A stretch of 64,000 bases of DNA. Origin: SZUA-309 sp965232595 (lineage in GTDB: Bacteria; Pseudomonadota; Gammaproteobacteria; Pseudomonadales; Azotimanducaceae). Position numbers and translations under genes: made by a program. Below are positions 52,793-61,591 of this stretch, piece after piece (position 1 is the stretch's first letter; each line of letters begins with the position of its first letter). The notes under the pieces were generated by a model. That model saw only the letters and a program-made list of their open reading frames with translations. It searched no databases and was not told the origin of the DNA. Location of the stretch: contig OZ246983.1 of the NCBI GenBank assembly GCA_965232595.1, positions 4,154,001 to 4,218,000 of the forward strand. Reading direction: 5' to 3'.

Positions 52793-53303
52793 AGATCAAC
52801 CGGATCTGAGCGTTCACCAGGCCCGGCTGACCTTCCGCGTCCACGGAGATCCGCTGCACCTCGATGCTGTGCGTCTTCTGCAGGCGGTCAAGCCACTGGA
52901 CGACTGTGTTGAACGGCTGCGCCTGCAGCACCACGCTGACCGCGCCGTCCGATTCCGGCTGCAGCCGGTTCAGACGGATGCCCTGGGCGTTTGCTTCCCG
53001 GGTCACCAGCGGCATCAGCGAACGCTCGCTGGCCGGCGTGCTGGCGTTCTGCCGGGCTCGGCTGCGGGCGTTGGCCTCGTTGGCCTGCATCCAGTCCCAG
53101 GTGCTCTGGGCGTTCTGGTAGCGGTTCGCCTCGAGGACGCGCCAGTCGCTGATCGGTTTCCAGATGGCCACCCAGAACAGGGCGGCAACGATCAGAAACG
53201 CCAGGCCCGCGATGATGGGCCGCTCGTGCGGTTCCCTGCCGGCGTACCAGCGCCAGGCGGCCGTGCCCTGAACCTGCTGCGTCATGCGGTAGAAAAGGCT
53301 CAT
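52791..53303 (-). CDS. gspM: Type II secretion inner-membrane platform protein GspM
   Basis: 170 residues: a short cytosolic start (WRWYAGREPHERPII), one membrane helix (about 30-47), then a periplasmic coiled region and a ferredoxin-like domain. GspM steadies GspL in the assembly platform. Low sequence conservation is normal; the layout and its position as last gene after gspL make the call. The start overlaps the gspL stop by four bases (ATGA). Confidence 0.85.
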   Translation of the reverse strand: MSLFYRMTQQVQGTAAWRWYAGREPHERPIIAGLAFLIVAALFWVAIWKPISDWRVLEANRYQNAQSTWDWMQANEANARSRARQNASTPASERSLMPLVTREANAQGIRLNRLQPESDGAVSVVLQAQPFNTVVQWLDRLQKTHSIEVQRISVDAEGQPGLVNAQIRLI

Positions 53304-54547
53304 GCGCCCGTTCCCCCGCTCTGCAACCGCACGCGAGCGCGCACGCCGCTGTCCTGCTGCTCGGCAGAGGTGATCTCCACCTCCACGCCCAGCCGGTTCA
53401 AGCGCTGTTTGAACTGCTCCAGCGCGTCGTAGCTCGAGAGCTGCAGATCCGCGGCCAGCTCGTTCCGGTTCTCGGAGTAAGTCAGGCTCCAGATGCTGAC
53501 GCTGCGGTCCATGCCCTGGGCTAGCTGACCGAGGTACGCCGTGAAGCCGGCGCCGCCCTCCCCCGTGCTCTGGCCGAGCTTCGCTCGGGTCAGGCGCAGC
53601 ACGTTGGCCGCGTTCACCCGGGTTTCGCCCGGGAAAATGTCTTTGTAGAGCGCCACGCTGCGCTCGCTGAGGTCGTTTGCCCGCAGGCCCGACCAGATGC
53701 CCTGCGCTGCCATGCCGATCAGCCCGAGCAGCAACCAGATGCTGGCCAGCGAGGCTACGGCTCGCCAGCGGTAAACGTTCTGAGTCGGTGGCTTGGCCGG
53801 CGTGTATTGACCCTGTAGCAGGTTCACCGCGTCCGGCAGCTCGCGCCAGCGCCGCGCCAGGTAGGCAAGCGGCGGCTCTGAGTCATCACCGGAACGAACC
53901 TCTACACTGGTATCCAGCTGGCCTGCGGTCAGCCCGTCCAGCTCACCGTTCACCACGTCGATCAGCTCAACGTCCAGCGAGCCGAGCGCCAGGCCCAGAT
54001 TGTCGCGGTCGATGCTGGCGGCCTGATTGTCGGTGCGGATCAGCGCCGTTTCCGGTTCAAGCAACACGGCGGCGCCCTGCTCGTGCACCGGCAGCAGCTC
54101 CGCGTCGGACACCATGAAGCCAGGCTTCAGGCTCAGCTCATCGAAGCACTCGATCCAGTCGTCCACGTAGTTCTGGTCGATCAGGTTCACCCGCACCGGC
54201 AGGCCGCGTTTGACCGGTCCATGCGCCAGATGCATCTCCTCAATGTCCGCCGCCAGGTACTCCTCCACCACAAACGGCAAGGCCCGGCGGATGTGGCCGA
54301 CGCTGCGGCCAGGGACTTCCGTGGTGAGCGCCAGCACGTGTTCCGCCGGCACCATCACCACCAGATTGTTCGGGTTCTGCAGCCAGTCGGCCGAAGGGTC
54401 GATGAGTTCGGATAGGCCGCGGTAGTCGGTGACCCCGCTGGCGCGAATGGCGCCGTCATTTTCCAGGATCAGCCAGTCGCAGGAGAGGTCTTTGCCGTCC
54501 TCGTCATGAAAGACCAGCGATTGCAGCCTGATGAACAGTGTGGGCAT
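53300..54547 (-). CDS. gspL: Type II secretion protein GspL
   Basis: 415 residues. A cytosolic actin-like domain (about 1-240, with VVMVPAEHVLALTTEVPGRS) binds GspE. One membrane helix follows (about 268-288, VASLASIWLLLGLIGMA), and then a periplasmic ferredoxin-like domain. It couples the ATPase to the membrane platform. Seven bases separate it from gspK. Confidence 0.9.
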   Translation of the reverse strand: MPTLFIRLQSLVFHDEDGKDLSCDWLILENDGAIRASGVTDYRGLSELIDPSADWLQNPNNLVVMVPAEHVLALTTEVPGRSVGHIRRALPFVVEEYLAADIEEMHLAHGPVKRGLPVRVNLIDQNYVDDWIECFDELSLKPGFMVSDAELLPVHEQGAAVLLEPETALIRTDNQAASIDRDNLGLALGSLDVELIDVVNGELDGLTAGQLDTSVEVRSGDDSEPPLAYLARRWRELPDAVNLLQGQYTPAKPPTQNVYRWRAVASLASIWLLLGLIGMAAQGIWSGLRANDLSERSVALYKDIFPGETRVNAANVLRLTRAKLGQSTGEGGAGFTAYLGQLAQGMDRSVSIWSLTYSENRNELAADLQLSSYDALEQFKQRLNRLGVEVEITSAEQQDSGVRARVRLQSGGTGA

Positions 54548-54554
54548 TGGGGGG

Positions 54555-55526
54555 CTACTCTTCAGATACTTCCAGCTGTTCCAGAAAGTTCGACCGGAAC
54601 GCTTTGCCGAAGTCCCGGGTCAACAGCGTGATAGTGCCATCATTCGGATTGCGATGCAGTGTCGAGGCGAGCTCAACGAGGCTGTCGTCCACCTGGGCCC
54701 GGATCTGGATCTCAAAAAACTCACTTGCCACCCCGAACGCGTCGGTGGCGGCGGCCAGCTCCGGGATCTCGGCCGTGACCTGGTTCACATCCGTATACAG
54801 CCGCTCGCTGAGCGCAATGCCTTCAATCTGTGCGGTCGAGATGCTCGGATTCAGGGCCGCAATCACCTGCGGGTCGGCCGTGTTCACGTTGATGCGCAGC
54901 TGGTCGGTTGGCAGCACGCAGATATAGGGCTCGATGGCGGCAAAGAGCTCCGAGTCCATGTCCCGCAGCATGCGCAGCTCGCTGACGTGGCTGGCCAGCT
55001 GATCGCCGGTTCTGTGGGCGAACTCGCCCAGCAGGTACTCGCTGTCTTCCGCGCCGAACCCGCCCACCTCCTGGTCGGGGTCGATCCAGTCCAGCCACAC
55101 GTCAGCTATCGGCTCCGGCAGGTTCAGGTTCCGCAGCAGCGTCTTGAATCGGCTCAGGTTGATCCGGCCGGCCTGCTGAGCGGTGGCGGTCGAGGCTACG
55201 GCGTTCAGGTTGAAGCAGGCATTCAGGTCCCGCACCTGGATCTCAAGAAAACCCTCGTCCACATCGAGCGGCGGCAGCGGTTGGGCCCAGATCTCGGTCA
55301 GGTTGTCGACCGCCCCGGTGTCCATCCACTCCTGGCGCAGAACCTGCCGCGCAAAGTCCTCGGCACCGAGCGCGTACTGCAGCGCCTGATCACCGGCAAA
55401 GGTCTGTCGGGCCTGCGCCACCACCAGCGATTGCCGGCCAACAAGCTGATACACGAGGGCCGTCAGCAGGGCCAGGATGAGCAGCACCGAGAGCAGCACC
55501 ACGCCGCGTTGTGGTTGGGCGCCCAT
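54555..55526 (-). CDS. gspK: Type II secretion minor pseudopilin GspK
   Basis: 323 residues. It starts MGAQPQRG followed by a hydrophobic segment (VVLLSVLLILALLTALVYQL) without the Glu5 that other pseudopilins have, a recognised feature of GspK. The globular domain includes LNACFNLN and WLDWIDPD, both usual for the family. It caps the pseudopilus tip with GspI and GspJ. Its start codon shares one base with the gspJ stop. Confidence 0.92.
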   Translation of the reverse strand: MGAQPQRGVVLLSVLLILALLTALVYQLVGRQSLVVAQARQTFAGDQALQYALGAEDFARQVLRQEWMDTGAVDNLTEIWAQPLPPLDVDEGFLEIQVRDLNACFNLNAVASTATAQQAGRINLSRFKTLLRNLNLPEPIADVWLDWIDPDQEVGGFGAEDSEYLLGEFAHRTGDQLASHVSELRMLRDMDSELFAAIEPYICVLPTDQLRINVNTADPQVIAALNPSISTAQIEGIALSERLYTDVNQVTAEIPELAAATDAFGVASEFFEIQIRAQVDDSLVELASTLHRNPNDGTITLLTRDFGKAFRSNFLEQLEVSEE

Positions 55527-56257
55527 CAGGCCTGCTCTCCCAGCGGCTGTAACAGGCCATCGTCGGCCGGGTCCGTGCCGCCATCCGGGTTTGTTTCGGG
55601 TCCGGTGCCCGGCCCGGGCCCAGGTCCCGCCGGTCCGGTCGTCACCGTCTCGTCCGGGTTCGGCACCGGCCAGATTCGCTCAACCACGCCGAACGGCGCC
55701 GCATCGATGCGCAGGATGACGGCAGCAATCTGCAGGTTCGGATCGTTCCTGAAGTCGCCTGCCGGCGGCCAGAAGCTGTGCTCGTTGCCGGAGCGGTCGA
55801 GGGCGAAGAACTCTGCCTGCTCCACGCCCGGCAGCATCTCCTGCAGTTGCGGTTCCGAGTCCGGCGCCCGATCGAGCACCATCCAGTAGGCGCGATACAG
55901 CGTTTCGTCCTGGACGATGTAGCCAACCCGCTGCAGCTCCGAACGGGGCCGGCCGAGCGGGTTGCGCCAGCCGAACCGGGTGAACTCGATCATCCCGTCT
56001 GCGCCAATCATCAGCGGCTCAAGAGGATCACCGAGCTGATCGCGGATGCCTCTGGGCGAGATCTGCAGCAGGTCGCGCTGCAGGATCTGCATGGACCGCT
56101 GCACGGCGGCCAGGCGTGCGCCCCGCTCGCTGAGCACCCGGTTGTTGTCCAGCGTGCGGCTGACGATCTGGGCGCTGACCATGCCGATGATGCTGAAGAT
56201 GCCGAGCACGATCAGCACCTCGATCAGGGTGAAACCGCCTCTGCGCCGGCTGTTCAT
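55526..56257 (-). CDS. gspJ: Type II secretion minor pseudopilin GspJ
   Basis: 243 residues. A class III leader MNSRRRGG precedes FTLIEVLIVLGIF, with cleavage after the Gly. A tip pseudopilin. The C-terminus ends in an unusual low-complexity run rich in Gly, Pro and Thr (PAGPGPGPGTGPETNPDG), some 30 residues longer than a typical GspJ core. This tail lies in a GC-rich patch and may be a flexible extension. Confidence 0.92.
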   Translation of the reverse strand: MNSRRRGGFTLIEVLIVLGIFSIIGMVSAQIVSRTLDNNRVLSERGARLAAVQRSMQILQRDLLQISPRGIRDQLGDPLEPLMIGADGMIEFTRFGWRNPLGRPRSELQRVGYIVQDETLYRAYWMVLDRAPDSEPQLQEMLPGVEQAEFFALDRSGNEHSFWPPAGDFRNDPNLQIAAVILRIDAAPFGVVERIWPVPNPDETVTTGPAGPGPGPGTGPETNPDGGTDPADDGLLQPLGEQA

Positions 56258-56634
56258 CAGTACCGCCCCACAAACGCCACCATCTGATCGATGGGGCCTA
56301 CCGGGCGATCATCCACCACCTCGAAGGTTGCGACCTCCACCCGGCGCAGCCACGGGTGAGAGGTATCCTCTACCTCCACTTCGAGCCGCCACTCGCGATC
56401 GCCCATGAACACCCGCTCCGTGGACCGGCCTGTCGGCAGCACCTCGTTGCTGGCCCGGGCGGCGATCTTCAGCCGGGCGAGGTGGTTGTCCGTCACCCAG
56501 TGCGCCACGGTGCGGCGCTCGATGGTGAAGGTCTGGTTGGCAACATCCCCCACCCGGCTTGAGACGGCGAAGCCGAGAATGGAGAACACCAGCAGCGCCA
56601 CCAGCACCTCAATCAGCGTGAAACCGCGACTCAA
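56257..56634 (-). CDS. gspI: Type II secretion minor pseudopilin GspI
   Basis: 125 residues if read from the TTG at 56634, giving MSRG followed by FTLIEVLVALLVFSILG; the leader is then the normal length. The TTG overlaps the gspH stop (TTGA), so the two are translationally coupled. A longer frame from 56694 would add an atypical 20-residue leader. It initiates the pseudopilus tip complex. Confidence 0.88.
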   Translation of the reverse strand: MSRGFTLIEVLVALLVFSILGFAVSSRVGDVANQTFTIERRTVAHWVTDNHLARLKIAARASNEVLPTGRSTERVFMGDREWRLEVEVEDTSHPWLRRVEVATFEVVDDRPVGPIDQMVAFVGRY

Positions 56635-57143
56635 AACCGACTCTCCGCCCGGCTGGCTGCCACCCGGGCCAGCCCATCGCTGGTTACGGCCCAAGGCTCA
56701 GCCTCCCACTCGGGTTCCAACAGAAGGGTGAACGGAGTGATCTCGCCGCTGGAGAAGATGAGTATCTGCGGCAGCTCGTCGTCTTCTTCGAACGGCAGGT
56801 TGTCGTACTCCTCGAGATCCAGGCTCAAGCCAACCAGCTCCGGCAGGTCTGTTTCGTTGAACGGTCGCTGGATCATTTCGATCCAGACCCGCTGCTCCGG
56901 ATCGAACTCGGCGAACCGGTACTCCGCCTCCTCCACGTAGATGCCCCACTCCCGGTTCCGGGTCAGCGAGTGCTGGCGGGCGAGCTCGATGCGCATGGCC
57001 ATCCGTTCGGCGGCCCCTTTCAGGGCCTGATCGGATTCGGCGCCGGTGAAGCTGAGGATCACGGTGCCGGTCAGCACGGCGAGGATGGTCAGCACCACCA
57101 GAATCTCCAGCAGCGAGAAACCTGATGGGCGGGAGGCTGGCAT
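56631..57143 (-). CDS. gspH: Type II secretion minor pseudopilin GspH
   Basis: 170 residues. The leader MPASRPSG is followed by FSLLEILVVLTILAVLTG with the conserved Glu5 of the mature protein. A globular beta domain follows. GspH links the major pilin shaft to the tip complex. Thirty-four bases separate it from gspG. Confidence 0.9.
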   Translation of the reverse strand: MPASRPSGFSLLEILVVLTILAVLTGTVILSFTGAESDQALKGAAERMAMRIELARQHSLTRNREWGIYVEEAEYRFAEFDPEQRVWIEMIQRPFNETDLPELVGLSLDLEEYDNLPFEEDDELPQILIFSSGEITPFTLLLEPEWEAEPWAVTSDGLARVAASRAESRF

Positions 57144-57177
57144 GGCAGTTCGCTCAGCCGGTCGGCGTCGTCTGCGC

Positions 57178-57618
57178 CTAGAGGTCTTCGTAACGGATGT
57201 CGGCGTTCAGCGCGTCGCCGCCTTCGGCACCGTCCGCGCCGAGGGAGAACAGGCTGAAGCCATCGCCCGTCCGCTCGTAGATATAGGGGGAGCCCCAGGG
57301 ATCTGTCGGCAGCGACTTCATGTACGCATCGGGCGAGTAATTCTTCGGCTCCGGAAAGCCAGCCGGCTTCCGCACCAGAGCTTCCAGGCCCTGTTCCGTC
57401 GACGGGTAGACGAAGTTGTCCAGCCTGTAAATGTCCAGCGCCACCGCAATGGAGCGGATGTCGCTTTCCGCGGCGGTGATCCGGGCCTGATCGGGTCGGC
57501 CGAGCAGGTTCGGCACGATGATGGCGCCGAGAATGCCGACGATGACCACCACCACCAGAATTTCGATCAGGGTAAAGCCGCCCTGACGCTTGTGTCCGTT
57601 ACTGCGTTTGACACTCAT
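57178..57618 (-). CDS. gspG: Type II secretion major pseudopilin GspG
   Basis: 146 residues from the ATG at 57618; the open frame extends far upstream through the gspF gene but that part is not used. Leader MSVKRSNGHKRQGG, then FTLIEILVVVVIVGILGAIIVP. The calcium-loop and C-terminal motifs of major pseudopilins (TEQGLEALV, LPTDPWGSPY) are present. It polymerises into the piston that pushes substrates through the secretin. Confidence 0.97.
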   Translation of the reverse strand: MSVKRSNGHKRQGGFTLIEILVVVVIVGILGAIIVPNLLGRPDQARITAAESDIRSIAVALDIYRLDNFVYPSTEQGLEALVRKPAGFPEPKNYSPDAYMKSLPTDPWGSPYIYERTGDGFSLFSLGADGAEGGDALNADIRYEDL

Positions 57619-57647
57619 GTTGTTCTCTCTACTCCGTGCCTGACGGA

Positions 57648-58862
57648 TCAGACAAGTTGGTTCATGGTCAGTATGGGCAGCAGGATAGCCATGACGATGA
57701 ACATGACAAGTACCGCCATCACAACCAGCATGGCGGGCTCGAAGAGCCGGACCAGGGTGGTGACGATCCGCTCCACCTCGGTCTGCTGATAAATAGCCAC
57801 CTTCTCGAGCATGGTATCGAGCTCGCCGCTGGATTCGCCGCTGGCCACCATGTGCAGCAGCATCGGCGGGAAGTAGCCCACGCCGTCCAGGGCCACGCGT
57901 AGGCTCGAACCCTCGCTGACGCGCTGGGTGGCATCCGCCAGTCGCCGTTTCAGCCACTGGTTCGACACGACCTCGGCGGCAATGTTCATCGCCTCCACCA
58001 GCGGCACGCCGCTGCTGGTGAGGATGGACAGCGTGTTGGCGTAGCGGGCGGCGTTGGCCGAGCGGGTGATGCGGGAGACCATGGGCAGGCTCAGCTTCTG
58101 CCGGTCCCAGGCGAGGCGAATACCCGGCTGCTGGAGCAGAAAACGGATGCCGAATACCGCCGCCACGATCACCGCCAGGATCAGCCACCACCAGGCTTGG
58201 GTGAACTCGGACATACCGATCAGGATCCGGGTGGAGAGCGGCAGATCCTGGCCCATGTTCTCCAGCACGCCGATCATGTCCGGCACCACGTAGACCATCA
58301 GCGCGCCGACGATGCCGAACGCAAACAGCGTCAGCAGCACCGGGTACAGCATGGCCATCTCCACATCCCGGCTCGATTCGAACTGGCGCTCTTCGTAGGC
58401 AGCCAGGTTGTCGAGCACCTTGTCGAGAAAGCCGGACTGCTCGCCGGCGGCGATGGTTGATCGATACAGGTGCGAGAAGCTGCCGGGGTAGTCGGCCAGG
58501 CTGCCGGCCAGGGAGTGCCCTTCCAGCACCTTGCTGCGGATGGCCATCACCAGGGAGCGCATGCTCTGCTTCTCGGTCTGCTGAGCGATGGCCTGCAGGG
58601 CTTCCTCGATGGGCAGACCGGCGGCGATCAGGGTGGCCAGCTGCCGGGTGAAGAGCACCCGGTCCAGCGCGCCGAGCCGACGGCCGAAATCTGAGAGGGA
58701 GAAGCCGCTGCTGGAGCGTTGCTCCCGGGCCGCATCCACCTCCAGCGGCACCAGCCCCTGGTCACGCAGCAGCTGACGGATCTGGCGGACGCTGTCGGCC
58801 TCGAGAACGCCTTTCTTCTGCTTGCCGCGCTCGTCCAGCGCGATGTATTCGTATGCAGCCAT
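57648..58862 (-). CDS. gspF: Type II secretion inner-membrane protein GspF
   Basis: 404 residues with two homologous cytosolic helical domains and three membrane helices (about 170-192, 220-242, 375-398). Typical GspF stretches are TRQLATLIAAGLPIEEAL and SGVPLVEAMNIAAEVV. It forms the rotating core of the assembly platform acted on by GspE. Confidence 0.96.
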   Translation of the reverse strand: MAAYEYIALDERGKQKKGVLEADSVRQIRQLLRDQGLVPLEVDAAREQRSSSGFSLSDFGRRLGALDRVLFTRQLATLIAAGLPIEEALQAIAQQTEKQSMRSLVMAIRSKVLEGHSLAGSLADYPGSFSHLYRSTIAAGEQSGFLDKVLDNLAAYEERQFESSRDVEMAMLYPVLLTLFAFGIVGALMVYVVPDMIGVLENMGQDLPLSTRILIGMSEFTQAWWWLILAVIVAAVFGIRFLLQQPGIRLAWDRQKLSLPMVSRITRSANAARYANTLSILTSSGVPLVEAMNIAAEVVSNQWLKRRLADATQRVSEGSSLRVALDGVGYFPPMLLHMVASGESSGELDTMLEKVAIYQQTEVERIVTTLVRLFEPAMLVVMAVLVMFIVMAILLPILTMNQLV

Positions 58863-58894
58863 CTCGGACTATCTGCTGGAGGCGCGCTGGGCGC

Positions 58895-60433
58895 TTACTC
58901 CTCCAGCGTGACTTTGAGCACTTCCTGAACGGTGGTCACGCCCTGGAGGATCTTCGCCACCGCATCGTCGCGGATGCTCGGCGCCTTGCGCCGGGCGTAG
59001 CCGGTGAGCTCCTGTTCTGAGGCGCGATCATGGATGAGCTGACGCAGGGTGTCGTCCACCACCACCAGCTCGTAGATCCCGGTCCGGCCGCGGTAGCCCG
59101 AGTGCTGGCAGGCATCGCAGCCGTTCGGCTCGTAGACGGTGGCTGTGGTCTGATTGAGGAACGAAGCTTCGGAGGCATTGGCCGGCCGTGGCGTCTTGCA
59201 ATCCGGGCAGAGCACACGGACCAGCCGCTGGGCCAGCATCCCGACCAGCGACGAAGACAGCAGGAACGGCTCCACGCCCATGTCGATCAGCCGCGTGACG
59301 GCGCCCACCGCGGTGTTAGTGTGCAGCGTGGACATCACCAGGTGGCCGGTCAGACTCGCCTGCACCGCAATCTCCGCGGTCTCCAGGTCGCGAATCTCAC
59401 CCACCATCACCACGTCCGGGTCCTGGCGCAGGATGGCGCGCAGGCCGCGGGCGAAGGTCATGTCCGCCTTGGTGTTCACCTGGGTCTGGCCGATGCCCGG
59501 CAGGTTGTACTCGATCGGGTCTTCCACGGTCAGGATGTTGATGGTCTTGGCAGAGAGCTCCGCCAGCGACGCGTACAGCGTGGTGGTTTTACCGGAACCG
59601 GTCGGGCCGGTGACCAGGAAGATGCCGTGCGGCTTGTGCACCACGTTGCGGATCCGGTCCAGATCCTCACTGAGCATGCCGAGGTTCGGCAGCGTGAGCC
59701 TGCCGGCCTGCTTGTCCAGCAGTCGCAGCACCACCCGCTCGCCATTGCTGGCCGGCATGGTGGAGACCCGAACGTCCACTTCCCTGCCGCCGACCCGCAG
59801 TGAGATCCGGCCATCCTGCGGTATCCGCTTCTCGGCAATGTCGAGCCGGGCCATGACTTTGATCCGGGAGACGAGCAACGGTGCCAGCTGCCGCTTCGGC
59901 TTCACCACTTCCCGCATCACCCCGTCGACCCGGAAGCGCACCACCAGCTCGCGCTCGAAGGTTTCGATGTGGATATCCGAAGCCCCTTCCCTGATCGCTT
60001 CGGCGAGCAGCGCGTTGATCAGGCGGATGATCGGCGCGTCATCCTCCTTCTCCAGCAGATCCTCGGTTTCCGGAACCGAATCGGCCAGGCTCGCCAGATC
60101 CATCTCGTCGCCCATATCCTCGACCATCTGTCGGGCTTCAGAGGCATCGCGGGAATAGGTATTGGTGAGCAACTCGTCGAACTCGTCCTCCCCCACCATC
60201 TTCAGCTGCAGCGGCCGGCGGGCGAAGCGCTTCAGCTCGGCGAGCGTCGTCAGGGTGGGTTGGGATTTGCAGGCGACCAGCACCCGGTCCGCGTCTTCCA
60301 GCACGTCATCGCTGTGGGTGATCACCACGCCGAAACGTTTGGCAAAGGCAAACGGCAGGAGGTGGGCAGTTTCTGTGGGCGCCTCGTCGGCTGGTGCCAG
60401 GACGGCTTCGGCGGGTTCGCTCAGTTCGCTCAT
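58895..60433 (-). CDS. gspE: Type II secretion ATPase GspE
   Basis: 512 residues. A Walker A loop GPTGSGKTTT has Lys282. The Asp box, Walker B (VMVGEIRDLETAEIA) and His box follow, plus a zinc-binding CPDC...CDAC module near 400-435. It powers pseudopilus growth from the cytosolic face. First gene of the operon. gspC and gspD, usually just upstream, are absent; a JAMM-like gene occupies that place. Confidence 0.97.
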   Translation of the reverse strand: MSELSEPAEAVLAPADEAPTETAHLLPFAFAKRFGVVITHSDDVLEDADRVLVACKSQPTLTTLAELKRFARRPLQLKMVGEDEFDELLTNTYSRDASEARQMVEDMGDEMDLASLADSVPETEDLLEKEDDAPIIRLINALLAEAIREGASDIHIETFERELVVRFRVDGVMREVVKPKRQLAPLLVSRIKVMARLDIAEKRIPQDGRISLRVGGREVDVRVSTMPASNGERVVLRLLDKQAGRLTLPNLGMLSEDLDRIRNVVHKPHGIFLVTGPTGSGKTTTLYASLAELSAKTINILTVEDPIEYNLPGIGQTQVNTKADMTFARGLRAILRQDPDVVMVGEIRDLETAEIAVQASLTGHLVMSTLHTNTAVGAVTRLIDMGVEPFLLSSSLVGMLAQRLVRVLCPDCKTPRPANASEASFLNQTTATVYEPNGCDACQHSGYRGRTGIYELVVVDDTLRQLIHDRASEQELTGYARRKAPSIRDDAVAKILQGVTTVQEVLKVTLEE

Positions 60434-60489
60434 TTGGGGGGATGGGCCGTCAGAGTTACTAGGATTGGCCCATGATATCAGCTGCCGAC

Positions 60490-60541
60490 GACCGCCTAGA
60501 AGCGGTCTTTACGCGGATTCGAGACCTGAAATCCAGGTCTC
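60490..60541. terminator. Two hairpins between the JAMM-like gene and gspE
   Basis: GACCGC, loop CTAGAA, GCGGTC (60490-60507, followed by TTT on the plus strand), and a perfect eight-pair stem GAGACCTG, loop AAATC, CAGGTCTC (60521-60541) eleven bases past the stop of the JAMM-like gene. Either could end that gene's transcript or shape the 5' end of the gspE mRNA. Neither has a proper minus-strand T-run. Confidence 0.4.
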
Positions 60542-60551
60542 CCGGAAGGAA

Positions 60552-61184
60552 TCAGACCTTCATCACACCAAGGCGGCTGACGCTCGTGCGCCGGCAGCCG
60601 TCGCTCTGCTGATCATGGCCGTTGACCCGCTCACCGGGGTGGCTGCCCCGCGGCAGGCGGGACATGGTGCCCTTGATCCAGCGGCCCGCTGCGGGCTTGG
60701 CGACATGCTCAGGTCGCAGCACCCGGACCTCACCATCCGGGGTGATCAGGTAGAAGGGTAAACCGGTTTGTCGGACCAGATCCGCGTCCGTCGGTGAGAA
60801 CACGGCTCTAGTGGGCCCATGGTCACCATGGGTGTGCCAGAGGGCGACGATCTCTGCTTCTTCCGGCCGACGTATTCGGAAGGAGACCCGGTCCTGACCG
60901 GGCTTACCCCGGCCCTGAGTGAACTCGTAGGTGCCATCGGCATTCTGCAGCACTGCGCCAACAAACTCTGTGTCTGCCCGGACAGATTCGTCAAGTATCT
61001 GAGCTTTCAAGTGAGCGAGCCCAACCTCGATGCTCTTCGCCTGCCAGTCCAGCGGCGCGGTGACTACGCTGGCCAGCGCGTTCTGACTGAACAGTGCCAT
61101 TAGCACTGCAAACGCCCCAACAGCTCTGTTCTGTGCTTTTTTCGTCCGATCACCCTTCCGCTTGCTTGCTCCGACATCGCTCAT
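60552..61184 (-). CDS. Exported JAMM/DUF4329-like protein
   Basis: 210 residues from the ATG at 61184, chosen for the GGAGAGGAGAG site just before it. A basic start and hydrophobic segment (to about 39, ending QNALA) form a signal peptide. The mature part contains ALWHTHGDHGPTRAVFSPTD: two His (117, 119) and a later Ser/Asp pair, the arrangement HxH-x10-SxxD seen in JAB/JAMM metalloprotease folds. It continues LPFYLITPDGEVRVL. I associate this with DUF4329-type domains. A metal-dependent peptidase or isopeptidase acting in the periplasm is possible. The C-terminal 25 residues are Arg/Ser-rich. Confidence 0.7.
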   Translation of the reverse strand: MSDVGASKRKGDRTKKAQNRAVGAFAVLMALFSQNALASVVTAPLDWQAKSIEVGLAHLKAQILDESVRADTEFVGAVLQNADGTYEFTQGRGKPGQDRVSFRIRRPEEAEIVALWHTHGDHGPTRAVFSPTDADLVRQTGLPFYLITPDGEVRVLRPEHVAKPAAGRWIKGTMSRLPRGSHPGERVNGHDQQSDGCRRTSVSRLGVMKV

Positions 61185-61330
61185 GTCCACTCTCCTCTCC
61201 GTGTTGAGTGCCGCTGCACGTGCTGGCAGCGGCGAGGTGACAAGAGTGCGTCGCAGCGCAGGCTCGGAACCTGACGAAAGCCGAAGATCTGCCGGGAGCT
61301 TTGCTTAGGAGAGGCTGAAGAAGGTTCGGA

Positions 61331-61388
61331 ATGCCTAATTCGGCATAGGGAGGGCTCCAGAGCGGGCCGAAAAAGCTTAGGAATTCCT
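61331..61388. promoter_or_regulatory. Inverted repeats in a 400-base divergent region
   Basis: ATGCC, TAATTC, GGCAT (61331-61346) and the 10-base palindrome AGGAATTCCT (61379-61388) lie between the divergent JAMM-like gene (start 61184) and the regulator gene (start 61592). They could be binding sites for the winged-helix regulator encoded next door. The 407-base gap otherwise contains only weak reading frame upstream of the regulator's chosen start. Confidence 0.4.
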
Positions 61389-61591
61389 TAGAATTGCCGA
61401 TTTGGCCGCTTCAGCGGTCTTTTCCACCTCGTCACGCAACGATTTCTCGTTACAGTGCATCTCTAAGGTAGGTGCCGGTAATTTTCTGCCCGCTGATCCG
61501 TACCCTCAGGCAGAAGCTCCCGGAACGTGACCAGGGAACAAAGTCCAGGATGGAGACTCGAATTTTGAGTGGAGACGGGAACGGGGTGGCG

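Noticed and set aside
54531..55889. 452-codon plus-strand open frame across gspK and gspJ
   Set aside because: It is antisense to two clear pseudopilin genes and has no domain.
57619..58191. N-terminal extension of the gspG frame into gspF
   Set aside because: The extension is Arg/His-rich shadow sequence. The prepilin leader and family length fix the start at 57618.
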